Shown: positions 1 to 7,368, counted from the stretch's first letter. The stretch: DNA of 10,568 nucleotides from an uncultured Collinsella sp. (GCA_905197585.1 CAJJZO010000049.1:1-10568), one strand, 5' to 3'. Program-made: numbers and translations. The notes: a model not told the origin generated them from the sequence alone.

Positions 1-2
1 AA

Positions 3-116
3 GCCGGGGACGATGGCGCTGCTGGTGACAATGATGCACAGAAGCCTGCTGCTAAAGCAGCCCAGTATTACACCTACACGCCCGCCGAGACCACCGAGGA
101 GTCCTGCGATGAGTAG
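3..116 (+). CDS. 3' end of an unidentified upstream gene (partial)
   Basis: An open frame enters from the left edge and stops at TAG 114-116, encoding a 37-residue C-terminal tail. The tail is rich in Ala, Asp and Glu, with a short Tyr/Thr patch (QYYTYTPAETTEE) near the end, and looks like a disordered terminus. Codon choice resembles the neighbouring genes, and the stop overlaps the next start by 8 bases (ATGAGTAG), as in a coupled operon. This is why I do not extend the next gene upstream. Nothing in the tail identifies a family. An anti-anti-sigma factor or other partner of the downstream regulators would suit the position, but that is speculation. Confidence 0.6.
   Translation, partial: AGDDGAAGDNDAQKPAAKAAQYYTYTPAETTEESCDE
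96..101 (+). promoter_or_regulatory. Ribosome binding site fixing the anti-sigma-like gene start
   Basis: GAGGAG lies 7 bases before the ATG at 109. It supports that start over the in-frame ATG at 13, whose added residues (Pro/Arg-rich) are a shadow of the upstream gene's coding frame. Confidence 0.7.
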
Positions 117-486
117 CGAAGCAACCTGCCCTATCACGCTGACCGTTGCCGGTGACCCGCGTCTCGCTCGCCTTGTGCGCATGACGGCAGCCAACGTTGG
201 TGCCCTGTGCTCTATGTCTGTCGATCGCATCGAGGACATCCGCATGGCTGCTGAGGAGGCTTTCATCTTTGGTTGCACCGCGGTCGACTGCGATGACATC
301 ACCATCAAATTCGATGTCGATGAGACCCATGTTGGCATGACTATTACCTTTGGCGACCAGGCTACGGTCGATGAAGACGACCAGGCTGCGGTGTATGCCG
401 AGCTCATCCTCGCGAGCGTGTGCGACTCCTACGAAAAGACTACGGCGCCCCTGACGCTTTCCCTCGACCTCAAGGCGGATATCTAA
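109..486 (+). CDS. Degenerate RsbW/SpoIIAB-like (GHKL fold) anti-sigma factor homologue
   Basis: A 125-residue protein of about the size of RsbW/SpoIIAB anti-sigma kinases. Those proteins bind a SigB/SigF-type sigma factor and, when switched, phosphorylate an anti-anti-sigma partner. The N-terminal strand (about residues 8-14) and the helix at residues 38-57 (VDRIEDIRMAAEEAF) match the region leading into the N-box. Odd point: the N-box pattern E-A-x-x-N reads E50-A-F-I-F54, so the Mg/ATP-binding Asn is Phe, and no DxGxG (G1) box follows strand 3 (residues 74-82). The protein may therefore bind ATP poorly or not at all. The gene overlaps the upstream gene by 8 bases and ends 1 base before the sigma gene, a classic anti-sigma/sigma layout. 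The family call rests on fold-like pattern and position. A diverged, non-enzymatic sigma binder is my preferred reading. Confidence 0.65.
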   Translation: MSSEATCPITLTVAGDPRLARLVRMTAANVGALCSMSVDRIEDIRMAAEEAFIFGCTAVDCDDITIKFDVDETHVGMTITFGDQATVDEDDQAAVYAELILASVCDSYEKTTAPLTLSLDLKADI

Positions 487-487
487 T

Positions 488-1279
488 ATGACCGAACGTT
501 CCCGGAGTGGCAAGACCGCTTGGGACAAGGAGAAAACCCGCGAGCTGTTTCGTCGTTACAAGGAGACCGGTGATCCGGACGCCCGTGAGCAGCTCGTCAT
601 GTCCCATATGAACCTGGTAAGGTTTCTTGCCAACAAATTTAAGAATCGCGGCGAGCCGCTCGACGACCTCATGCAGGTCGGCTATCTGGGCTTGCTCAAG
701 GCTATCGACCGTTTTGACCCCGAGCGCGGACTCGAGTTCACGACGTTTGCGACACCCACTATCCTGGGCGAGATCAAACGCCATTTTCGCGACAAGGGCT
801 GGAGTGTGCGCGTACCGCGTCGTCTGCAGGAGCTCTCGGCCAAGGTCAACCAGGCTACCGACAAACTTACCAACGAGCTGCAGCGTTCGCCCAAGGTTGA
901 GGAGATCGCTGAGTATCTAGATGTGACTGTCGATGAGGTCCTCGAGGCTATGGAATCGTCTTCGGCCTATACCTCGGTGCCCATCGAGGCTCCTGGTGCG
1001 TCCGATTCCGACGATGCCCCTTCGATTCTCGACCGTTACGCCGACGACGACAACGAGCTCGACTTTACCGATGACCGCTTGGTGATTGAGGAGGCCATCC
1101 GTGATTTCTCGCCGCGCGAGCGCGAGGTGATCGAGCTGCGCTTTGTGAAGGGCATGACCCAGATCGAGATCGCCAAGAAGCTGGGTATTTCTCAGGTGCA
1201 GGTTTCGCGTCTGCTGCGCCGCACGCTTAAGAAGATTCAGGACAAGATCGACCCCGACGGAGTGATGATTCGTTCATGA
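488..1279 (+). CDS. RNA polymerase sigma factor, SigB/SigF/SigG subfamily
   Basis: A 263-residue group 3 sigma-70 factor that directs RNA polymerase to an alternative promoter set, typically stress or developmental genes. Region 2 covers about residues 33-105 and has the core-binding stretch (LVRFLANKF, DDLMQVGYLGLLKAIDRFD) and the region 2.4 signature (FTTFATPTILGEIKRHFRD). Region 3 covers about 110-155. Region 4 covers about 197-252, with the SPREREVIELRF stretch and a helix-turn-helix (TQIEIAKKLGISQVQVSRLL). Residues 168-196 form an Asp-rich linker. The ATG has AAGGCGG 8 bases upstream, inside the preceding gene, which ends 1 base before. The stop overlaps the next ATG (ATGA). The adjacent anti-sigma-like gene suggests control by protein sequestration. 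Subfamily assignment is firm. Whether it is a general stress SigB or another regulator cannot be told from the sequence. Confidence 0.95.
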   Translation: MTERSRSGKTAWDKEKTRELFRRYKETGDPDAREQLVMSHMNLVRFLANKFKNRGEPLDDLMQVGYLGLLKAIDRFDPERGLEFTTFATPTILGEIKRHFRDKGWSVRVPRRLQELSAKVNQATDKLTNELQRSPKVEEIAEYLDVTVDEVLEAMESSSAYTSVPIEAPGASDSDDAPSILDRYADDDNELDFTDDRLVIEEAIRDFSPREREVIELRFVKGMTQIEIAKKLGISQVQVSRLLRRTLKKIQDKIDPDGVMIRS

Positions 1280-2685
1280 GTGAACACCCCCAACAAACCG
1301 ATCGCGTGCTGCGCGACACCCGCATTCTGACGCTTCGCATTTGGGCTGTTGTCGGCTGCATTGTCATCGCCGCTGTCATCTTTAACCTTATGGGCATCCT
1401 GGCGCCGGTTATCGAGTTTCTCGCTGTTGGTTCCATCATTGCCTTTGTGATGTCCCCGATCACCAACTGGCTCGAGCACCATGGCGTGAATCGCGGCATC
1501 GGTTCGCTTATTGCGCTAATTGTTGTTGTTGCCGTGCTCGTCGGTGTCGTTTGCATCTTGTCGCCGATTCTCTTTGGTCAGATCATGGAAGTCCTGAGCC
1601 GCCTGCCCGAGCAGCTTCGTGTTGCGGGTGGCGATCTCAACGAGATGATCTCGCATGCCAAGACGCTCAACAACACGCCGCTCAAGGAGTATTTGGACGA
1701 TAATCTTTCGTCGCTGGTTACCGTGGCATCGAAGTATGTGTCTCAGATTGCTGCCGAGCTTGGCCGCGGTGTGTTCCCGCTCATCACCAATACGGCCTCG
1801 CAGTTGTTCGTGATCTTCCTTGGTCTGGTGCTTGCCTACTGGATGGCCTGCGACTACCCTCGCATGCACCACGAGATTTGCACCATCATCGGTCAGGAGA
1901 AGGAGACCTCGTACCGCTTTATGGTCGCCATCCTTTCTCGCTCTGTCGGCGGCTACATGCGCGGCATGGTCGTGACGTCCATCTGCGGTGGTTTCCTCGC
2001 CTTTATCGGTTTTATGCTCATCGGCCATCCGTATGCGGCGCTCATGGCTATCTTCACTGGCATCATGCACTTGGTTCCGGTCGTCGGTCCCTGGGTGAGC
2101 GCAGCAATCGCCACGGTGCTCGGTTTCATGTTCAGCCCCATGTTGGCGTTATGGACGCTCATCGTGACGATGGTCGCGCAAAACGTCACCGACAACGTGA
2201 TTTCTCCTAAGGTCATGCAGAGCTCGGTGCAGGTGCATCCCATCATGAGCCTCACGGCGCTCGTTATTGGCTCGGCACTCATGGGTCCCATCGGTATGAT
2301 TATTGCCATCCCGCTGTGTGCGGCCCTCAAGGGTATCTTCGTGTACTATTTCGAGAATGAGACCGGCCGCCAGCTTGTGGCCTATGACGGCGCCGTGTTT
2401 AAGGGTACACCGTACCGCGATGCCGATGGCAACCTGGTCGCCGCCTACGACGCGCTCGGCGACGACGCCTTCATCTACGAGTCTGAGCTTATCGGTAACG
2501 AGACTGCGCCCGAGGCCAAGGCCATGCCCAAGCCCGAGCTCGATAATCCCTGGATCAAGCTCTCTGGTCTGCAGCCCGATGCGACGGGCTTCTTCAAGAA
2601 CCCCTTCGCTAAGGATGACGATTCCAACACGGATGACGACACCAAAACCGGCATCGACGGCTCCATGGACGATGATGACAACTAG
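1276..2685 (+). CDS. AI-2E family (PerM/YdiK-like) transporter with a long C-terminal tail
   Basis: A 469-residue integral membrane protein. Hydrophobic segments lie at about residues 23-45, 46-62, 77-97, 166-190, 229-250, 253-275, 280-301 and 323-356, with a soluble helical region (about 100-165) between segments 3 and 4, as is typical of the family. Family signatures include GGYMRGMV (225-232), HLVPVVGPWVSA (265-276) and DNVISPKVM...VHP (306-322), then a Gly-rich final hairpin. Family members are proposed exporters of autoinducer-2, or ion antiporters; the substrate here is unknown. After residue 356 there is a hydrophilic tail of about 110 residues that many homologues lack. It is partly ordered-looking (360-440) and ends in an Asp-rich stretch (445-469). 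The start overlaps the sigma factor stop by 4 bases. The nearest GGAG is 13 bases upstream, so translation probably relies on coupling. Confidence 0.9.
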   Translation: MSEHPQQTDRVLRDTRILTLRIWAVVGCIVIAAVIFNLMGILAPVIEFLAVGSIIAFVMSPITNWLEHHGVNRGIGSLIALIVVVAVLVGVVCILSPILFGQIMEVLSRLPEQLRVAGGDLNEMISHAKTLNNTPLKEYLDDNLSSLVTVASKYVSQIAAELGRGVFPLITNTASQLFVIFLGLVLAYWMACDYPRMHHEICTIIGQEKETSYRFMVAILSRSVGGYMRGMVVTSICGGFLAFIGFMLIGHPYAALMAIFTGIMHLVPVVGPWVSAAIATVLGFMFSPMLALWTLIVTMVAQNVTDNVISPKVMQSSVQVHPIMSLTALVIGSALMGPIGMIIAIPLCAALKGIFVYYFENETGRQLVAYDGAVFKGTPYRDADGNLVAAYDALGDDAFIYESELIGNETAPEAKAMPKPELDNPWIKLSGLQPDATGFFKNPFAKDDDSNTDDDTKTGIDGSMDDDDN

Positions 2686-2735
2686 CGGGGTAATTCTGGT
2701 TAACATTCATACGCACTAACATGCAATTTCGCTGA

Positions 2736-2765
2736 AGGGCCGGCATTGTGCCGGCCCTCTTTTTT
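2736..2765 (+). terminator. Intrinsic terminator after the sigma/AI-2E operon
   Basis: A perfect 10-base-pair stem (AGGGCCGGCA / TGCCGGCCCT) with a TTG loop, then C and six T residues at 2760-2765. It lies 50 bases after the AI-2E gene stop and separates that operon from alaS. The reverse strand has no matching T-run after the hairpin, so it acts in the + direction only. Confidence 0.93.
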
Positions 2766-2791
2766 GCACTTGCGCGGCGGGATGGTAATAT
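2764..2791 (+). promoter_or_regulatory. Probable promoter of the alaS operon
   Basis: A TTGCAC element (2764-2769) is followed after 16 bases by TAATAT (2786-2791), with TG at 2783-2784 giving an extended -10 form. A start near 2798 would give a leader of about 40 bases, too short for a T-box, although T-boxes often control tRNA synthetase genes. The -35 overlaps the terminator's T-run. Assigned by eye only. Confidence 0.55.
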
Positions 2792-2837
2792 CGTTACGTT
2801 TGAACTGTTTCGATGTGAAACCGAGGAGATTCCCTCT

Positions 2838-5495
2838 ATGAGTGCTGACTACCCGTCAATGACTACGGCCGAGATCCGCTCCAAGTTCCTCAACTTCTTT
2901 GAGGAGCGCGGTCTTAAGCTCTATCCTTCTTCGTCCCTCGTCCCCGATGATCCCTCGCTGCTGCTTGCCAACGCCGGCATGAACCAGTTTAAGGAGTACT
3001 ACCAGGGCAAGAAGACCATGAAGGAGATCGGCGCGATCTCCTGCCAGAAGTGCGTCCGCACCAACGACATCGATTGCATCGGCGAGGACGGCCGTCACCT
3101 GTCGTTCTTCGAGATGCTCGGCGATTTCTCTTTTGGCGGCGTCTCCAAGGAGCAGGCTTGCGCATGGGCCTTTGAGCTCATCACCAAGGAGTTCAAGCTG
3201 CCGCTCGACCGCCTGTACTTTACCGTCTTTACCGAGGACGACGAGACCCACGACGTGTGGCGTTCTCTGGGCGTTGCCGAGGACCACATTTCCCGCCTGG
3301 GCGAGGACGACAACTTCTGGGCCGCTGGCCCCACCGGCCCCTGCGGTCCGTGCTCCGAGATCTACTTTGACATGGGAGAGGAGGTCGGCTGCGGCAGCCC
3401 CGACTGCAAGCCTGGCTGCGACTGCGACCGCTTCCTTGAGTTCTGGAACCTCGTGTTTACCCAGTATGACCGTCAGGAGGACGGCTCCATGCCGGAGCTG
3501 CCGCACCGTAACCTCGATACGGGCATGGGCCTGGAGCGCATGGCCGCTATCATGCAGCACAAGACTGCTAACTACGACGGCGATCTGATGCAGCATCTCA
3601 TCAAGCTGGGCGAGGGGATCAGCGGCAAGACCTATGACGCCGATGATTACTCCGGCGCCAGCCGCTCGCTGCGCATCATCGCCGACCACTCCCGTGCCGT
3701 CGACTTTATGATCTCGGACGGCATCCTGCCCGGTAACGAGGGCCGCGAGTACGTCCTTCGCCGTCTGCTCCGCCGCGCCGTGTTCCACGGCCGCCTGCTG
3801 GGCATCGAGGGCGCCTTCCTGACCAAGTTCATCGACGAGGTCAACGCTCAGATGGGCGAGGCCTATCCTGAGCTGCTCAAGAACGTCGCGCTCGTTAAGG
3901 GTATCGTCGCCTCCGAGGAGGAGCGCTTCTCCACGACGCTCGACAACGGTCGCGTCTACCTGGATGAGGCCCTGGCAGCGCTTGCCGAGGGTGCTGCGCT
4001 TCCGGGCGATGTTGCCTTTAAGCTGCACGACACCTTTGGTTTCCCCATCGACCTGACCGTCGAGATCGCCGGCACCGCTGGCCACGATGTCGATATGGAC
4101 GGCTTCACTGCCTGCATGGAGGACCAGAAGGCCCGCGCTCGTGCCAACGCCAAGGGCGATGCCTGGGGCAGCTTCAACGACGTGTGGGTCGAGCTTTCCG
4201 ACAAGGTCGCCGCGACCGAATTCGACGGCTATGACAACGATGTGATCGAGGGCGCCAAGGTTGTTGCCATCGTGCGCAACGCCGAGTCCGTCGAGTCCGC
4301 TGCCGCCGGCGAGGACGTCGAGGTCGTTCTCGACCGCACTCCGTTCTATGCCGAGATGGGTGGCCAGCAGGGCGATGCCGGCGAGCTTTCCGCCGAGGGC
4401 GTTTCGCTGACCGTTTCCGATACCAAGAACCACAACGGCCTGTATGCTCACGTCGCCCACGTTGCCGAGGGCACGCTGACCGTCGGTGCTACCGTGACCG
4501 CCGCGCTCGACGCCGAGCGCCGTGGTTTCCTGCGCCGCAACCACACCGCCACCCACCTGCTCGACGCCGCCCTTAAGCAGGTCCTGGGCGAGCACGTCTC
4601 CCAGGCCGGCTCGCTGGTGACGCCCGAGCACCTGCGCTTTGACTTTACGCACTTCGAGGCCCTTTCCTCCGAGCAGCTCAAGGCTGTCGAGGACCTGGTC
4701 AACCAGCAGATCTTTGCTTCCAAGCCGGTCGTGACCCGTGTTATGGGCATCGACGAGGCTAAGGCTGCCGGCGCTGTCGCTCTGTTTGGAGAGAAGTACG
4801 GCGATGTCGTCCGCGTCGTCTCCGTGGGCGCCGAGGACCAGCCGTTCTCTCGCGAGCTCTGCGGTGGCACACACGCTGCCAACACCGCCGAGATCGGCCT
4901 ATTCAAGATCATTTCCGAGTCCTCCACGGGCTCCAATGTCCGCCGTATCGAGGCCGTGACCTCTAAGGGTGCCCTCGACTATATGGCCGACCGCCTGGCA
5001 CTCGTTGACGCCGCTGCTACTGCGCTCAAGTGCCGCGTGGATGAGGTTCCCGCTCGCGTGGAGAACCTGCAGGCCGAGCTGCGCGAGACGTCCAATAAGC
5101 TCAAGAAGGCTCTGACCGGTGGCTCCTCCGACGCCATCTCCAGCGCCATCGAGGGCGCCGTCGAGCTTGACGGCTATAAGCTCGTTGTCGCTGAGCTCCA
5201 GGGCCTTGAGGCTACCGACCTGCGCAACGTATGGGATACCGTGCATCAGAAGGTCGCCGGCCCTGTTGCTTGTGTCGTCGCCAGCGTGACTGAGAAGGGC
5301 ACTCCGGCCCTGCTCGCTGCCGGCTCCGATGACGCCGTCAAGGCCGGTTTCCACGCCGGTAACGTGATCAAGCAGATCGCGGGTCTGGTCGACGGTCGCG
5401 GTGGCGGTCGTCCGAACATGGCCCAGGCCGGTGGCAAGAATGCTGCCGGCATCGCCGATGCCCTCGCGGCCGCTAAGACCGCGCTCGGCGCCTAA
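2838..5495 (+). CDS. alaS: Alanine--tRNA ligase (AlaRS)
   Basis: An 885-residue class II synthetase that charges tRNA-Ala with alanine and hydrolyses mischarged Ser/Gly-tRNA-Ala; the family is usually about 875 residues. The catalytic domain holds the NAGMNQFK motif (45-52), motif 2 (CVRTNDID...RHLSFFEMLGDFSFG, about 72-100) and motif 3 (GMGLERMA, 229-236). A Cys cluster at 185, 190, 194 and 196 is common in Gram-positive AlaRS. The editing domain has the zinc set H569/H573 (HTATH) and C675/H679 (CGGTH). The C-Ala/DHHA1 domain ends with the GGGRPNMAQAGG motif (855-866). All key residues are present. The ATG at 2838 has GAGGAG 9 bases upstream. A longer frame from 2748 begins inside the terminator and is rejected. 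It is first in the operon with ruvX and mltG, a common bacterial neighbourhood. Confidence 0.98.
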   Translation: MSADYPSMTTAEIRSKFLNFFEERGLKLYPSSSLVPDDPSLLLANAGMNQFKEYYQGKKTMKEIGAISCQKCVRTNDIDCIGEDGRHLSFFEMLGDFSFGGVSKEQACAWAFELITKEFKLPLDRLYFTVFTEDDETHDVWRSLGVAEDHISRLGEDDNFWAAGPTGPCGPCSEIYFDMGEEVGCGSPDCKPGCDCDRFLEFWNLVFTQYDRQEDGSMPELPHRNLDTGMGLERMAAIMQHKTANYDGDLMQHLIKLGEGISGKTYDADDYSGASRSLRIIADHSRAVDFMISDGILPGNEGREYVLRRLLRRAVFHGRLLGIEGAFLTKFIDEVNAQMGEAYPELLKNVALVKGIVASEEERFSTTLDNGRVYLDEALAALAEGAALPGDVAFKLHDTFGFPIDLTVEIAGTAGHDVDMDGFTACMEDQKARARANAKGDAWGSFNDVWVELSDKVAATEFDGYDNDVIEGAKVVAIVRNAESVESAAAGEDVEVVLDRTPFYAEMGGQQGDAGELSAEGVSLTVSDTKNHNGLYAHVAHVAEGTLTVGATVTAALDAERRGFLRRNHTATHLLDAALKQVLGEHVSQAGSLVTPEHLRFDFTHFEALSSEQLKAVEDLVNQQIFASKPVVTRVMGIDEAKAAGAVALFGEKYGDVVRVVSVGAEDQPFSRELCGGTHAANTAEIGLFKIISESSTGSNVRRIEAVTSKGALDYMADRLALVDAAATALKCRVDEVPARVENLQAELRETSNKLKKALTGGSSDAISSAIEGAVELDGYKLVVAELQGLEATDLRNVWDTVHQKVAGPVACVVASVTEKGTPALLAAGSDDAVKAGFHAGNVIKQIAGLVDGRGGGRPNMAQAGGKNAAGIADALAAAKTALGA

Positions 5496-5512
5496 GAATC
5501 TAAGAAGTCGCT

Positions 5513-5848
5513 GTGGTTGCGCTCGCGCTGGACATAGGGGAGACCAGGATTGGCATCGCCGTCTCGAGCCGTGATGGCAAGATGGCGATGCCTGTCAAGG
5601 TGCTTCCGGCTGCCGAGGTCACCGGTATGGCCAAGACGTTCCGCTACCTGGTTGAGGACTATGAGCCCGACATCCTGGTAAGCGGACGTCCCCTGACCAT
5701 GGCCGGTGAGCCCGGCCCTCAGGCCGAGCGCGTTGCCGCTGTGGCGCAAAAGATTGCCGACGAGCTCGATCTTCCGTTGGAGTTTGAGGACGAGCGTCTG
5801 TCCTCGCAAGAGGCCAAGCGTATCCTGCGCGAGCAGGGACTCAACTAA
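5513..5848 (+). CDS. ruvX: RuvX/YqgF Holliday-junction resolvase-like nuclease, cut short by an in-frame TAA
   Basis: RuvX/YqgF is an RNase H-fold nuclease implicated in 16S rRNA 5'-end maturation and Holliday-junction processing; it is normally about 138-150 residues. This frame gives 111. Visible motifs are the first strand with catalytic Asp (LALDIGETRIGIAVS, D7), the central DILVSGRPLTMAGEPG (53-68) and DERLSS (93-98), which carries the second acidic residue. The frame stops at TAA 5846-5848, before the helix that supplies the third acidic residue (DxxAA). The same frame continues past the stop and encodes that helix (see the next entry), so this is a full-length gene broken by one codon. 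GTG 5513 is the only usable start, because TAA at 5501 closes the frame upstream. The ribosome site is weak (AAGAAG), 17 bases after alaS. A sequencing error, pseudogene or readthrough are all possible. Confidence 0.8.
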   Translation: MVALALDIGETRIGIAVSSRDGKMAMPVKVLPAAEVTGMAKTFRYLVEDYEPDILVSGRPLTMAGEPGPQAERVAAVAQKIADELDLPLEFEDERLSSQEAKRILREQGLN

Positions 5849-5941
5849 AAGCAGATGAGTGGCAAGATCGACATGATTGCCGCCAGCCTGTTTTTGCAGA
5901 CGTGGCTCGATCGTAAAAACGAGGAGGTTTCGCATGCCTAG
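5849..5941 (+). pseudogene. ruvX: Detached C-terminal part of ruvX beyond the in-frame stop
   Basis: Directly after TAA 5846-5848, in the same frame, 30 codons read through SGKIDMIAASLFLQTWLD to TAG 5939-5941. This matches the RuvX C-terminal pattern (K-x-D-x-x-A-A-x-x-L-Q-x-W/Y-L-D), including the catalytic Asp at position 120 of the joined protein. With it, RuvX would be 142 codons counting the internal stop, the usual family size, and its stop would overlap the mltG ATG by a few bases as in the rest of this operon. The segment shows no frameshift or further stop, so the lesion is very recent, is a base-call error, or is bypassed. An ATG at 5855 could allow reinitiation of a 28-residue fragment, but I see no clear ribosome site for it. 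Confidence 0.75.
5921..5927 (+). promoter_or_regulatory. Strong ribosome binding site of mltG
   Basis: GAGGAGG lies 6 bases before the ATG at 5934, inside the last codons of the ruvX remnant. It decides the mltG start over the in-frame ATG further upstream at 5877. Confidence 0.75.
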
Positions 5942-7367
5942 TGCTTCCGATCCGCGCCAGCCGAATCGTACACAGCAGCCGGCGTCGCGCCCTGCCCAGC
6001 CTGGCCAGCGTCCGGCACAGCCGACGCAGCGCGCAGCTCAGCCTGCCGCGCGCCCGGCGCAGTCCTTCTCTCGTTCGGCCCAACCTGTTCAACGGACGGG
6101 TCAGCAGCCTTCTGCTCGTTCGGTTCAGCATTCGGCTTCTCACGCGGCTCAGCAGCCCACTGCTCGTACGGCCCAGCCTGCAGGCGGCACCCGCTTTAAG
6201 CAGCAGGCACCTACCCAGCGAACGCAGGCCCCCCAATCACATTCGCATCACGCTCGTGGTTCGCATGGCGTTGCTCCGGCGACCCGCTCGAGCTACAACA
6301 CGCATGCTCGTCGCGGTGCTCAAAAGAAGAGTTCTCCGGTTCCCATGATCATCGGCGTTGTGTTGACGGTGCTCGCGCTTGCCGCGATCGTTTTCTTTGT
6401 CGTGCCAGCCGTCAAGGGCTTCTTTGGCGGTGAGGGTGCGAAAGTCGTTGCAGGCCAGCAGGTTACTATCACGATTCCCGATGGTGCCTCGGGTGACAGC
6501 ATCGCTTCGATTCTCTCCGAGAACCATATCGTAGAAAATCCCAAGGATTACTATGCGGCGGTGAAAAAGCTCAACGCCGATATGTCGCTCAAGCCTGGTG
6601 ATTATTCGTTCACCACACTCATGGATGCGACCAAGGTTGTTCAGCAGCTCATGGAAGGCCCCAACGCGGGCTCCAATGCGCTGACTATCCCTGAGGGCCT
6701 GACGGTCGATCAAGTCGCCGACCGTGTGGCCCAGGCCTACGACAGCATCTCTAAGGAAGACTTCCTCAACCAGGCCAAGGCCTCCAACTACGTGGACGAC
6801 TATAGCTTCCTTAAGGGTGCCGCCAACGACTCGCTCGAGGGTTTCTTGTTCCCCAAGACCTATTCGTTGGGTGATTCGCCGACGGCCGATGGCGTGATTC
6901 GCGCTATGCTCGATCAGTTTAAGACCGAGTACAAGTCGCTTGACTTTGCGAGCTGCGAAGCCAAGATCAAGGAACGCTACGGTGTGGAGATGTCCGACTA
7001 CGACATCGTCAACTTGGCCTCCATCGTTGAGCGCGAGGGCCTCAACGCCGATCAACGTGCGCACGTGGCCTCGGTCTTCTACAACCGCCTTGCCGGCAAA
7101 CTCGACGGTCTGCGCTATCTCAACAGCGATGCGACCATGATGTATGTCACCGGTGGCGAGGTTACCGCCGACGACCTGCAGAGCGATAGTCCGTATAACA
7201 CCTATAAACACGAGGGTCTGCCGCCCACGCCCATCTGCTCTCCGTCGCTCGAGGCACTCAAGGCCACGCTTGAGCCGACCGACTCCGAGGACCTGTATTT
7301 CTACATTACGCAGGACGAGGAGTACTTCTCGCAAACCTACGAAGAGCATCAACAGTCTTGGAATTAG
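5934..7367 (+). CDS. mltG: Endolytic murein transglycosylase MltG (YceG family)
   Basis: A 477-residue, single-pass membrane enzyme that cleaves nascent glycan strands and is thought to set their length. Residues 1-135 are a low-complexity cytoplasmic tail rich in Gln, Pro, Ala, Arg and Ser, with recurring AQP/RPAQ units. One transmembrane helix spans about 136-158 (PMIIGVVLTVLALAAIVFFVV). A LysM-like subdomain (about 177-245) is followed by the catalytic domain. The catalytic Glu is E366 in LASIVEREGL, followed by VFYNRL, LNSDATMMY (396-404, a variant of the usual LQSDPT) and SPYNTYKHEGLPPTPICSP (419-437). All core motifs are present, so it should be active outside the membrane. Its tail is much longer than in E. 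coli MltG (about 340 residues in total), as in several actinobacterial homologues. It sits between ruvX and the YqeG gene; the gap to the latter is 1 base. Confidence 0.96.
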   Translation: MPSASDPRQPNRTQQPASRPAQPGQRPAQPTQRAAQPAARPAQSFSRSAQPVQRTGQQPSARSVQHSASHAAQQPTARTAQPAGGTRFKQQAPTQRTQAPQSHSHHARGSHGVAPATRSSYNTHARRGAQKKSSPVPMIIGVVLTVLALAAIVFFVVPAVKGFFGGEGAKVVAGQQVTITIPDGASGDSIASILSENHIVENPKDYYAAVKKLNADMSLKPGDYSFTTLMDATKVVQQLMEGPNAGSNALTIPEGLTVDQVADRVAQAYDSISKEDFLNQAKASNYVDDYSFLKGAANDSLEGFLFPKTYSLGDSPTADGVIRAMLDQFKTEYKSLDFASCEAKIKERYGVEMSDYDIVNLASIVEREGLNADQRAHVASVFYNRLAGKLDGLRYLNSDATMMYVTGGEVTADDLQSDSPYNTYKHEGLPPTPICSPSLEALKATLEPTDSEDLYFYITQDEEYFSQTYEEHQQSWN

Positions 7368-7368
7368 C

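Noticed and set aside
13..108. Possible N-terminal extension of the anti-sigma-like protein
   Set aside because: The extension is Pro/Arg-rich and out of character. Another frame here reads as the end of an upstream gene, and GAGGAG points to the ATG at 109.
2748..2837. N-terminal extension of alaS
   Set aside because: It would begin inside the terminator hairpin. The ATG at 2838 has a good ribosome site and gives a normal AlaRS N-terminus.
2766..2837. T-box or other riboswitch upstream of alaS
   Set aside because: The space between terminator and start is only about 70 bases, with no T-box sequence or antiterminator-like hairpin seen.
2856..4874. Very long open frame (672 codons) on the minus strand
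   Set aside because: It is fully antisense to alaS, whose motifs are unmistakable. Long antisense frames are expected opposite GC-rich genes, and its translation is low-complexity Leu/Val/Gly/Asp-rich with no motif.
5855..5941. Separate small gene of 28 codons after the ruvX stop
   Set aside because: Its sequence is the conserved RuvX C-terminus in the same frame, so it is a remnant of ruvX rather than an independent gene; no convincing ribosome site is seen.
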